44,186 bases of DNA from Alphaproteobacteria bacterium (GTDB taxonomy: Bacteria > Pseudomonadota > Alphaproteobacteria > Sphingomonadales > JAKSBY01): positions 1 through 44,186 of the forward strand of contig JAJFIV010000017.1 in NCBI GenBank assembly GCA_021774625.1, read 5' to 3'. The stretch's first letter is position 1. Each line of letters opens with the position of its first letter. The notes beneath the pieces are model-generated. The model was not told the DNA's origin, did not search any database, and was given only the letters and a program-made list of their open reading frames with translations. The translations under genes and the position numbers were made by a program. This document shows, piece after piece, positions 1 through 6,546 of this stretch.

Positions 1-804
1 TTTGATAAAATCTTCGGCGGTGCCTGGCACGACGGCTTCAATGACTTGCATCACCAATGGTGTGGCGTAGTTATCATATACAAAAGAACTCTGCGACTCT
101 GGGGTAATGGGTCCGCTCTGTTCAAAAATGGCTTGAACCAACCTTTGGCCTTCTACCTGGTCAGGATATTTGTCGAATGCTTCTCTTTGCTCTTTGCTGA
201 TGCTGATACCGGTATGCATGGTCAACGCCCGATGCAGGGTAACCCTTTCTGCGCCCTCAGCAAATTTTGTCGGGTCCAGCTCTTTGAGAAAGCTGATCAC
301 AGGTTTGTCTAAATCCGCCATGGCCAGATAGCCCAGCTGGATTGCGCGGCCAAGCGCCAAGCTGGTATAGGTTTTCGTTGCTGACGCCTGCGGATGGGTC
401 AGGTTGATACGACCCCGCGCATAATAGGATTCAAACAAGAGCTTGTCCTTGTGGGCAATAAGTAGGCTGTCGAAATCCCCGTGCTGGCCGTCGGACATCT
501 CCTGGGCCAGCTTGACAATCATGTCTTTGTTGCCGCCATCGACGCCCAATTCGCCCACCATGATACCGTCTTTTCGGTCCGCCGGTGCTGTATCGATAAG
601 GCCCTTTTCGAGTTGCGGCACATCCCAGATCTTAACAAGATCGTCATCATCGGTCGGCCATGCTGTCGCGATATGATCCACATTGGAATTGTCCCAGATA
701 TGAGCGCCTTGCGCCGGCTCCTTTGCTTCCAGCGTCTGATTTGCCGCGCCATCCGCAATCAGGAAAGCAGACAACAATATTATGCTTGGTGAAAAACGTT
801 TCAT
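1..804 (-). CDS. Serine hydrolase, class C beta-lactamase superfamily (3' end outside window)
   Basis: Reading the minus strand from the ATG at 804 gives 268 codons with no stop up to the window edge, so the C-terminus is missing. The protein begins MKRFSPSIILLSAFLIADG, a likely signal peptide, and an AAGG ribosome site lies about nine bases upstream. The nucleophile motif S-A-T-K (residues 141-144) matches SxxK, and Y-D-N (243-245) matches the YxN motif of penicillin-binding-protein-like serine hydrolases. The family includes AmpC, esterases (EstB) and D-aminopeptidases, so a true beta-lactamase activity cannot be claimed. It follows the hydrolase/PD40 gene in the same direction by 76 bases and is probably the last visible member of the blaI-led cluster. 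Its KTG motif would lie outside the window. Confidence 0.85.
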   Translation of the reverse strand, partial: MKRFSPSIILLSAFLIADGAANQTLEAKEPAQGAHIWDNSNVDHIATAWPTDDDDLVKIWDVPQLEKGLIDTAPADRKDGIMVGELGVDGGNKDMIVKLAQEMSDGQHGDFDSLLIAHKDKLLFESYYARGRINLTHPQASATKTYTSLALGRAIQLGYLAMADLDKPVISFLKELDPTKFAEGAERVTLHRALTMHTGISISKEQREAFDKYPDQVEGQRLVQAIFEQSGPITPESQSSFVYDNYATPLVMQVIEAVVPGTAEDFIK

Positions 805-880
805 AATATGACCTTTTTGATAGGTTGTAAGTCTAATCTTGTTTCAAGGAGCACCCTTTGTTTCTGCTCTAACGGCCCTG

Positions 881-2518
881 TTACTTAGTTTGCATTTTAG
901 GCCTGAGATTTTCGATAACTTGAGCATCCACCCAAAATATATCCACGTTATCGTATGAGTCTGAGCCCATATTCCTGTTGAAAAAAAGATATTTACCATC
1001 TGGCGTCACACTTGCCCCTGCCTCCCAAGCGTCTGTGTTTATCTTGTCGCCCAGGTTGATGGCTTCGCCCCATGAACCGTCCCGCTGCCTGAAACTGAGG
1101 TAAATATCGGAATCGCCATATCCGCCCTCCCGTTTGCCATCCCATAAAATATAGGACTCGTCCGAAGCGATGAAGGGATGGGCATTCCAGGTGCCGGTAT
1201 TTATTTCTTTAGGCAGGGGCCTCGGGTCTTCACGCTTGCCGTCAATGAGCCGCGAATAGCGAATAACGCCATCTCCGTCGGTGCCAACCTCATCAAAAAC
1301 AAAAGTGCCCTTGGCTGAAGATGTAAGGCGCATAATGCTGATTTCTTCGAATGGAGAGCCAAGGCTTTCTCTCTCTGACCAGCCAGTGACCGTGCGCACC
1401 TTAAATCGCTTGCCCAAATACATCGTCTTGCCGTCAGGCGCGATGAAGGCTTGACCCACTCTGGGTCCTAGAACTGTCTCATGCCACCGGCCGTTCTCAT
1501 TTTCAAAAACAACAAATTCTTGTTTGTTATTTTCTTCATCATTTCTGAGGAAGTAGAATTCTTTCATATCGGGTGTGAAGGCACCCCCATATTCCCAACC
1601 CGTGGTTGTAACAATGCCGGGTGCAAAGGGTTCAGGGGTTAAGCCGGGAGGCGTTTGCCCAAGATACTGGTTTGGATTGCTACTCCTTTTGGATAACCAC
1701 TTTACGCCTCGTATCACAGTCTCCGGAAAGGCCGTGCTATGGTTCGAATCTTCGATTATCTCGAGGCCCGTAAGCGCGAGGCCTGCCTCGCTTCTCCGCC
1801 GCAGCACCTCTATGAAATGGTCAACCTTTTCACGTTGATCCGCTTCTTGTTCGCCGAGGGATACAAAGACATTTACGTTCATCTCATCTTGACGAAGAGC
1901 GGTTTCTGCTTCGAATTCATCAATATACGGAAGGCCAGTCGTACCAAAAGCGGGACTGCCAAGGATATAATGCTTAAATGTGTCCGGTTGCGCCAATAAA
2001 ATGTAAGCGCCGAATGTTCCGCCCAGCGAATAACCGAAATAGGTGCGTTCACTTGGAATTGTTCGATATCTGGTTTCAACATACGGCATCACTTCATTGC
2101 GAATAAAATCCAGATGATTGCTGGCTTGCCCGCCTTGAAATCGAGCTTGATTTTCAGGGTTGTTGAATGCCGTCACGGAATAATCGCGAAATCTGCTTGC
2201 ATCTGCCCGTACATCGACATGATTTTTTTGATAGGAAATGCCGACCAATATAACCTCTGGCATCAAAAATTCGGTGGAACCAGACAGCATATCCATGTGC
2301 ACCACCGCATCGGTTGTGTAGATCACCGGGTATCTGGTGTCGGCATTTTCCGCATAATCTTCGGGCAGTTTGACATAAAGTTCATATTGTCGGTCGGTAC
2401 CGTTTTCCTGAATCGGTGCGACCTCAGTTCGCGGCATTTCATAAGGCTTAAGCTCGCTGGCCTGGGCACTGGCTAACGGTAACAAGATCAATGAAGCCAA
2501 GACGACGATTTTCTTCAT
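881..2518 (-). CDS. Secreted alpha/beta-hydrolase (esterase) fused to PD40-type beta-propeller
   Basis: 545 residues from MKKIVVLASL, chosen over an ATG 11 codons upstream because it begins a clear signal peptide (cleavage after SAQA, about residue 20) and has GGGA seven bases before it. Residues 30-280 look like an IroE/Fes-type esterase (COG2819): the nucleophile elbow G-Y-S-L-G-G puts Ser at about 164 and a candidate catalytic His lies at about 260 (DSNHS). From about residue 300 to the end, repeated W/F-x-x-D-G-K-x-(L/M)-Y-F-type blades (FTPDMKEFYFL, IAPDGKTMYLG, VTPDGKYLFFN) indicate a PD40/TolB-like propeller. Family knowledge suggests hydrolysis of an ester or peptide in the periplasm or outside, with the propeller as a binding platform; the substrate is unknown. 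It lies between the M56 protease and the serine hydrolase, same strand. Confidence 0.85.
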   Translation of the reverse strand: MKKIVVLASLILLPLASAQASELKPYEMPRTEVAPIQENGTDRQYELYVKLPEDYAENADTRYPVIYTTDAVVHMDMLSGSTEFLMPEVILVGISYQKNHVDVRADASRFRDYSVTAFNNPENQARFQGGQASNHLDFIRNEVMPYVETRYRTIPSERTYFGYSLGGTFGAYILLAQPDTFKHYILGSPAFGTTGLPYIDEFEAETALRQDEMNVNVFVSLGEQEADQREKVDHFIEVLRRRSEAGLALTGLEIIEDSNHSTAFPETVIRGVKWLSKRSSNPNQYLGQTPPGLTPEPFAPGIVTTTGWEYGGAFTPDMKEFYFLRNDEENNKQEFVVFENENGRWHETVLGPRVGQAFIAPDGKTMYLGKRFKVRTVTGWSERESLGSPFEEISIMRLTSSAKGTFVFDEVGTDGDGVIRYSRLIDGKREDPRPLPKEINTGTWNAHPFIASDESYILWDGKREGGYGDSDIYLSFRQRDGSWGEAINLGDKINTDAWEAGASVTPDGKYLFFNRNMGSDSYDNVDIFWVDAQVIENLRPKMQTK

Positions 2519-2580
2519 AATATTCCCATTAATTATGTGCGAACTATTCAACCCAGTTTCTGGGAAAGCTGGCGTTCAAT

Positions 2581-3879
2581 TCATTGAAGAAACTTATCCA
2601 ATTGCAGCTTCAATTCCTCGACGGTTTCCGCTGATGTTACGAAATACATTTTTACGGCTACATTTTTGATTTCAAATTCTTGAGGTGCGGCCACCCATCC
2701 GGCGATGGTGGTTTTGGCGTTGGCTTCGAAACAAGGGTGTGTGGAAACAATAACCTGCGGATTATGCGCGCTCCCGTCTCGACGAACATCATGTTTTAGA
2801 ACGACCAAACCCAATTTCACTACATGTTGTGGAACGATCATTCCGTTGATCGTGGACGTCGTCTTTTCATATTTAACGTCATCCAGTTTTAGACCGGGGC
2901 AGCTAGCGGGCAATTGTGGCGAGGTTTGCTTTGCATATTCAATCTGGTCGAGTTCCATATTTAGCACTTCCACTGTGGCGGAAGCCGGTGAGTTCAAAAA
3001 GCCGATCAGACTTGCCCCAAAAGTGGATAACAGGATCGCTACGCTCCAACGATGTTTGTGCGGATTGGGCACATTCTCGATGATCCCGGTTAGCCGCATT
3101 TTGACGTCCCGATGGCGCTTTGAGGTGAGATGGGCAGTCGGGCAAGGCAAGGCTCGTCTGCCTGCATGATCTCCGCCCGACCGCAAAACATTCAGCAAAA
3201 GCGCAGCATAGTTTTTGCGTTCGGATGCGCTGAGTTCCTGTGTTGCCGCATGGTCTGCGCGCAGTTCAATCGACAGGCGCCATTGCCGCACAAGGTAGCC
3301 AATTCCGGGATTGCTCAACATTAAGTCGCGCAAAAGCAACAACAGCAGTGTAAGCTCCGCATCATAGTGTCTTAGATGGGTACGTTCATGCGCTATCAAC
3401 GCGGTTTGAGTTTCCAATCCCGAAGGAATTAAGACCGCTCTGCGCGGCCAGGAAAGCGTCAAGGGTGGTATATCGGAAGTTGTTGTGAAAACATCGGGAT
3501 TGGGAGTTGCCGCGAAAGGCAGTTTCTGCAAACGCGACCACTGCCAAAGAGTCCGGCCCATTAACAAGATGCCAAGGCCGATATATATGGCCAAATAATT
3601 AAGCGGCGAAGAATCCGTTACCGAGACATCACTGGCTTGGCTCGAAAATACTTCCGGCATTTCTATTTTTGGCAAACCGAATACCGCGTCGAACGGGATT
3701 ACAAAAAGTAAGCCAGGCAAAATGCTGATCAGGATTAGTCCCAACCAGATATTTGCGGCTGGAAAGCTTGCTCCAACCTTTCCGTTACCGTCACGCTGCA
3801 AAATCCAGGCGATGCCTGCAACGACGAGGCTCCACAGATGGACAAGGATCAGTGCCTTAATCATCATCGCCACTTTCAT
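2581..3879 (-). CDS. BlaR1-type M56 membrane metallopeptidase with TonB-C-like C-terminus
   Basis: 432 residues. Hydrophobic N-terminal segments (about 6-26, 44-62 and 95-112) precede the zinc protease motif H-E-R-T-H at about 164-168, typical of Peptidase_M56/BlaR1. Another membrane segment lies around residue 280. The last ~80 residues (VVLKHDVRRDGSAHNPQV ... GWVAAPQEFEIKNVAVKMYF) resemble a TonB C-terminal domain, not the penicillin-binding sensor domain of classical BlaR1/MecR1. In the family, the protease senses a signal and triggers cleavage of the BlaI repressor; here the signal is unlikely to be a beta-lactam bound by a transpeptidase domain. The gene overlaps the end of blaI by 23 bases. 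ATGs at 3867 or 3864 (overlapping the blaI stop) are equally plausible starts. Confidence 0.85.
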   Translation of the reverse strand: MKVAMMIKALILVHLWSLVVAGIAWILQRDGNGKVGASFPAANIWLGLILISILPGLLFVIPFDAVFGLPKIEMPEVFSSQASDVSVTDSSPLNYLAIYIGLGILLMGRTLWQWSRLQKLPFAATPNPDVFTTTSDIPPLTLSWPRRAVLIPSGLETQTALIAHERTHLRHYDAELTLLLLLLRDLMLSNPGIGYLVRQWRLSIELRADHAATQELSASERKNYAALLLNVLRSGGDHAGRRALPCPTAHLTSKRHRDVKMRLTGIIENVPNPHKHRWSVAILLSTFGASLIGFLNSPASATVEVLNMELDQIEYAKQTSPQLPASCPGLKLDDVKYEKTTSTINGMIVPQHVVKLGLVVLKHDVRRDGSAHNPQVIVSTHPCFEANAKTTIAGWVAAPQEFEIKNVAVKMYFVTSAETVEELKLQLDKFLQ

Positions 3880-4228
3880 TGAGAAGACGGTCCAATTCCA
3901 GCCACTCCATTTCGGACAACATTTTGCTATCGTGAAAGGCAGCGGTCGGTAGCGGGCCTTTCATTTCCAGAACAGTGCCGAAGAACTCGCGCATGACGCC
4001 CGACAATGTACGGGCTTTGCTGTCCACAGGCGTATAAACGCGCACTCCATGTTTGGTGTTGGGCCGAAGTAAAGCCTTATCCACCATACGCGAAAGTGTC
4101 GTACGTGTCGTCGAGAACGACCAGTCCAATTGAGGGCCAGCTTTTTCTTGGATCTCTCGAGCAGACAATGGCGCTTCAACCCAGAGGACTTTCAGAATCG
4201 CAAGTTCGGATTTGCTTGGTTGTGTCAT
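3857..4228 (-). CDS. BlaI/MecI/CopY-family winged-helix repressor
   Basis: 123 residues, the usual length for the family. The N-terminal half (SKSELAILKVLWVEAPLSAR ... SFSTTRTTLSRMVDKALL) is the characteristic BlaI winged helix with the TTRTTLSRMVDKxLL recognition region. The C-terminal third is the helical dimerisation part, where family members are cleaved. It is the first gene of a run blaI, M56 protease, esterase/PD40 and serine hydrolase, all on the minus strand. A palindrome inside the predicted promoter spacer would allow autorepression. The ATG at 4228 is the only in-frame start that keeps the whole domain; no Shine-Dalgarno sequence is visible in front of it. Confidence 0.9.
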   Translation of the reverse strand: MTQPSKSELAILKVLWVEAPLSAREIQEKAGPQLDWSFSTTRTTLSRMVDKALLRPNTKHGVRVYTPVDSKARTLSGVMREFFGTVLEMKGPLPTAAFHDSKMLSEMEWLELDRLLNESGDDD

Positions 4229-4235
4229 ATATAGA

Positions 4236-4265
4236 CATGTATGTTACATCAGTAACATCTGTCAA
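4236..4265 (-). promoter_or_regulatory. Predicted blaI promoter with operator in the spacer
   Basis: On the minus strand TTGACA (4265-4260) is a perfect -35 hexamer. Seventeen or eighteen bases downstream is only a weak -10 (ATACAT or TACATG, 4242-4236). The spacer holds a perfect inverted repeat, TGTTAC-N4-GTAACA at 4242-4257 (extending by one pair to 4241-4258), similar in layout to BlaI/MecI operators with TAC-N-GTA half-sites. A second, looser inverted repeat TGTC-N7-GACA lies at 4223-4237 and covers the start codon. Repressor binding would block polymerase directly. A start site near 4229 would make the transcript nearly or fully leaderless. Confidence 0.6.
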
Positions 4266-4297
4266 GGTTCCCGTTAAACGACGTTTCCTTCCGATAG

Positions 4298-4495
4298 CTA
4301 AAACAAGTTTTCCCAATGTCTCCTTTTGCGCCCATGGCGGACGCTAATCTGTCTATCGATCGCTGACGGGGGACAGGTCGTAGCGATCATCATAAAGCCT
4401 GCCGTCAGCACAACCATACATCTCACTACAGTAGGTAATGCCTTCTGTATTCTTCTTTTAGCCCCCATCATTCTCTTGCCCTTCATGATTTTCAC
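4298..4495 (-). CDS. Small hypothetical protein with one hydrophobic segment (doubtful)
   Basis: 65 codons on the minus strand, 50 bases downstream of the RHS/cadherin-like gene. The product has a basic N-terminus (MKGKRMMGAKRRIQKAL), a hydrophobic stretch VVRCMVVLTAGFMMIATTC, then a basic polar tail. That could be a membrane peptide or a lipoprotein-like precursor, but I recognise no family. An AAGG lies close to an internal ATG. The alternative is that this is noncoding DNA upstream of the blaI promoter, and composition does not settle it. Confidence 0.25.
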   Translation of the reverse strand: MKIMKGKRMMGAKRRIQKALPTVVRCMVVLTAGFMMIATTCPPSAIDRQISVRHGRKRRHWENLF

Positions 4496-4545
4496 TATTT
4501 GGTTCTGAACTGAGTTTATTGAATGTGGTCAGCACCGGCCGCCTA

Positions 4546-5136
4546 TTACAAACAAAATGGATGAGTCGGACATGGCTCAGGATCGGCCAGGACCGTTATG
4601 TTGACGGATGCCGTGTCCGTCCCGCCATGACCGTCACTGATTGTATAAGTAAATGTGTCCGAGCCACTTCGGTTAGACACAAAACGAACTTTTGTTCCAC
4701 TGCTGACAATACTCGTCGTGCCGAAAGTTGATGTGCTTACGGATGTGATGGTCAGGGGCTGGCCTTCAGGATCGTTATCATTATTCAGAACGCTCAAATT
4801 AAGCGCAACGCCAACATTAAGTGTAAAGGAATCATTTACCGCATTGGGCGGCTGATTGGGTGCACCGATTGTCCGTTCAATCCGGTTGCCCGCCGCATCG
4901 TAGACATATTCGATGACCTGATCCGACCCTCCGGGCCCGCCACCCGGCATCGTCACCTTCACGACCCGCCCGAGCACGTCATATTCGTAGCAGACCGATT
5001 GCGTGCAGGCGGCCTGCGCCTCGTTCGGCACCGCTACAGACGCCACCAGCAACAGCAGCATCCCAAGCACAAAAAAAGCCGGTCTTGTGAGACCAGCCTT
5101 GAAAACACGGTGAATACAGGATCGATTAAAATCCAT
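4546..5136 (-). CDS. Small secreted RHS/YD-repeat protein with cadherin-like domain
   Basis: 196 residues; AGGA lies six bases before the ATG. A long signal peptide or N-terminal anchor (hydrophobic core FFVLGMLLLLVASVAV, ending NEAQA at about 42) is followed by two YD (RHS) repeats, YEYDVLGRVVKV and YVYDAAGNRIERT, at about 50-90. Residues 95-185 match the Ig/cadherin-like fold found in VCBS-type adhesins (NDSFTLNVGVALNLSVLNND ... FTYTISDGHGGTDTASVNI). The short tail carries Cys-Pro (EPCPTHPFCL). Full RHS proteins have dozens of YD repeats forming a shell; two cannot, so this may be a surface protein, a truncated derivative or a decayed RHS locus. The function is unknown. Confidence 0.75.
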   Translation of the reverse strand: MDFNRSCIHRVFKAGLTRPAFFVLGMLLLLVASVAVPNEAQAACTQSVCYEYDVLGRVVKVTMPGGGPGGSDQVIEYVYDAAGNRIERTIGAPNQPPNAVNDSFTLNVGVALNLSVLNNDNDPEGQPLTITSVSTSTFGTTSIVSSGTKVRFVSNRSGSDTFTYTISDGHGGTDTASVNITVLADPEPCPTHPFCL

Positions 5137-5435
5137 ACATTCCTGAGGAGAAAATTACATTCCTGGCATGGATATAAATAACTTATACAGCCTTGGCCTC
5201 ACTGACAGCCGTCCGGATTATTTTTATAAATCCGCCGCCATTCGAGAATCCAGTATGGATCGCGCCGGTTGCCACTAATGCGGACAATGGTTTCCTTGGC
5301 TTCGGCTTGCGATCATCTTAAAGGCGAAGCTACTTTCAGAGCGCGGACCCCGGAGTCAGGCTTAAATCATAACAGAGCCGCTGAGCGGATGAGGAGTGGC
5401 GCCAATAATACTATTGGAGTACCCAGCTTGTACTG

Positions 5436-5456
5436 AAAAACTACTCTGGGAGTAGT
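5436..5456 (-). terminator. Weak hairpin followed by T-run
   Basis: On the minus strand ACTACTC-CCA-GAGTAGT (5456-5440) forms a perfect seven-pair stem with a three-base loop and runs into five T residues (5440-5436). The stem is AT-rich, so strength is doubtful. No gene ends immediately upstream except the SHOCT-like remnant. Confidence 0.3.
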
Positions 5457-5549
5457 GGTTTTGGGATGTATTGAAGGTACTGTTTGGCAGAAATCAGCCA
5501 TTTATAGTGTTTTCTCTGCTCATAAAGGCCTCCATTGCCCCTGACACCC

Positions 5550-5666
5550 CTAATATCGACCGACAATCTCAGCTCGTTTGCGCTCATATTCTTTGCGGGG
5601 GATCAGTCCTTGATTCAGCGCTTGTTTGAGACCGGCCAATTGCTGGGCAAGGCCCAAACTGCAAAG
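5550..5666 (-). pseudogene. SHOCT-like C-terminal fragment
   Basis: On the minus strand the stretch between an in-frame TAG (5669-5667) and the TAG at 5552-5550 reads 38 codons, including LAQQLAGLKQALNQGLI and PRKEYERKRAEIV. This follows the SHOCT (short C-terminal) domain pattern, L..L..L...G.I...EYE..R..I. SHOCT domains normally sit at the end of longer proteins, and no ATG is present, so this is most likely the orphan tail of a lost gene. A TTG at codon 4 could in principle start a 35-residue peptide. Confidence 0.5.
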
Positions 5667-5672
5667 CTACAA

Positions 5673-5692
5673 TGTGCCCCCAGTGTGCCCCC
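5673..5692. repeat. Tandem TGTGCCCCC motif near tRNA-Arg
   Basis: TGTGCCCCC occurs twice with one base between the copies, about 60 bases from the 3' end of tRNA-Arg. Short tandem motifs beside tRNA 3' ends are typical of the arm-binding sites left by tyrosine integrases. The assignment to an attachment region is inference. Confidence 0.4.
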
Positions 5693-5752
5693 AATCGAGT
5701 TGTTGGTGAAAACCACAAGGCAAGAATTTCACTAACCTATTGAAAAGAATGG

Positions 5753-5826
5753 CGCGCTCGGAGAGATTCGAACTCCCGACCCCCAGATTCGTAGTCTGGT
5801 GCTCTATCCAGCTGAGCTACGAGCGC
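5753..5826 (-). tRNA. tRNA-Arg (anticodon ACG)
   Basis: The minus strand folds into a full cloverleaf. The acceptor stem pairs GCGCTCG with CGAGCGC, the D arm is GCTC/GAGC, and the anticodon stem CCAGA/TCTGG carries loop CTACGAA, giving anticodon ACG. The T arm GGGAG/CTCTC has loop TTCGAAT. The discriminator base is G at 5753 and CCA is not encoded. ACG is normally edited to ICG to read CGU, CGC and CGA. It marks the change from accessory to housekeeping DNA. Confidence 0.95.
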
Positions 5827-5968
5827 ATCAGAGATGTTCAGCGGCATAACCGCATCGGTGCGGGAAACTAGCCATATTGTTGCCGGCTTGCAAGCTTCTC
5901 TTTCAAAGAACTTGCCGCTGAGCCCTGATTGGGCTTATTCAGAAGACTGTTCTGGAGATTGCGGCCTT

Positions 5969-6544
5969 ATGGCTTTTGAAAAATACATCCGTCCTTTTCC
6001 CGCCCGCACCGTCATTTTTGTCGGCATGGCCGGAATTCTGACAGCCGGGTGCGGCAGCTATTTTTCCGAAGACTGGCCGAAGCTCACGGCGCCCTCCCCT
6101 GCCGTTACCAATCCGCCGCAGGTTTCCATGTCCTTTGTGGCGCCGCCCTCGCTCTATCGCAATACCGGTCTTTTGCCAGCAGGCAGCGGAACCGTGACGC
6201 AGAGGCTGGCAGCGCTCGCGGCGCGCTTTCAGGATTTAAGTGCTGAGATCGAAGGGCAGCAAGCGCGTTATGAGGACGCCCTGGCGCAAATGCCTGCAAA
6301 GGAGAGCGGTGAAGACCGGGCCCAGCGCTGGATCACGGCGCAGCTTGAACTGACCCGTCTCAGCCAGACCAGCAACGGGCTTGATGATATTCTGGCCGCG
6401 GTGGACGCTTTGCTGCTATCCGGGCCTCAGGAAAAGCTGCCGGCGGAACCGGCCCGAAACCTGTGGGACAGGGTTTTCCAAAAAGAAACGGAGCTGAACC
6501 GCTATCTGAAACGGCAGCGGCTGGAACTCGCAGCCCTGGAATAA
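5969..6544 (+). CDS. Hypothetical lipoprotein with coiled-coil-like helices
   Basis: 191 residues from the ATG at 5969, preferred over an upstream ATG because it gives a proper lipoprotein signal: MAFEKYIRPFPAR, a hydrophobic core, and lipobox L-T-A-G-C at about residues 24-28. A GGAG lies about 12 bases upstream. The mature protein has a proline-rich linker and then long, charged, leucine-containing helices (AALAARFQDLSAEIEGQQAR, LWDRVFQKETELNRYLKRQR). I do not recognise a family; it is likely a lipidated inner- or outer-membrane protein. It is convergent with the histidine kinase, two bases apart. Confidence 0.7.
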   Translation: MAFEKYIRPFPARTVIFVGMAGILTAGCGSYFSEDWPKLTAPSPAVTNPPQVSMSFVAPPSLYRNTGLLPAGSGTVTQRLAALAARFQDLSAEIEGQQARYEDALAQMPAKESGEDRAQRWITAQLELTRLSQTSNGLDDILAAVDALLLSGPQEKLPAEPARNLWDRVFQKETELNRYLKRQRLELAALE

Positions 6545-6546
6545 AC

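Larger units (their letters stand above)
5137..5752. other. Noncoding stretch between accessory block and tRNA-Arg
   Basis: About 600 bases without an intact gene. It contains a weak hairpin at 5440-5456, a SHOCT-like peptide remnant at 5550-5666 and two adjacent copies of TGTGCCCCC at 5673-5692. Nothing else is recognisable on either strand. Composition is nearer to the AT-richer left block than to the housekeeping DNA beyond the tRNA. Confidence 0.6.
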
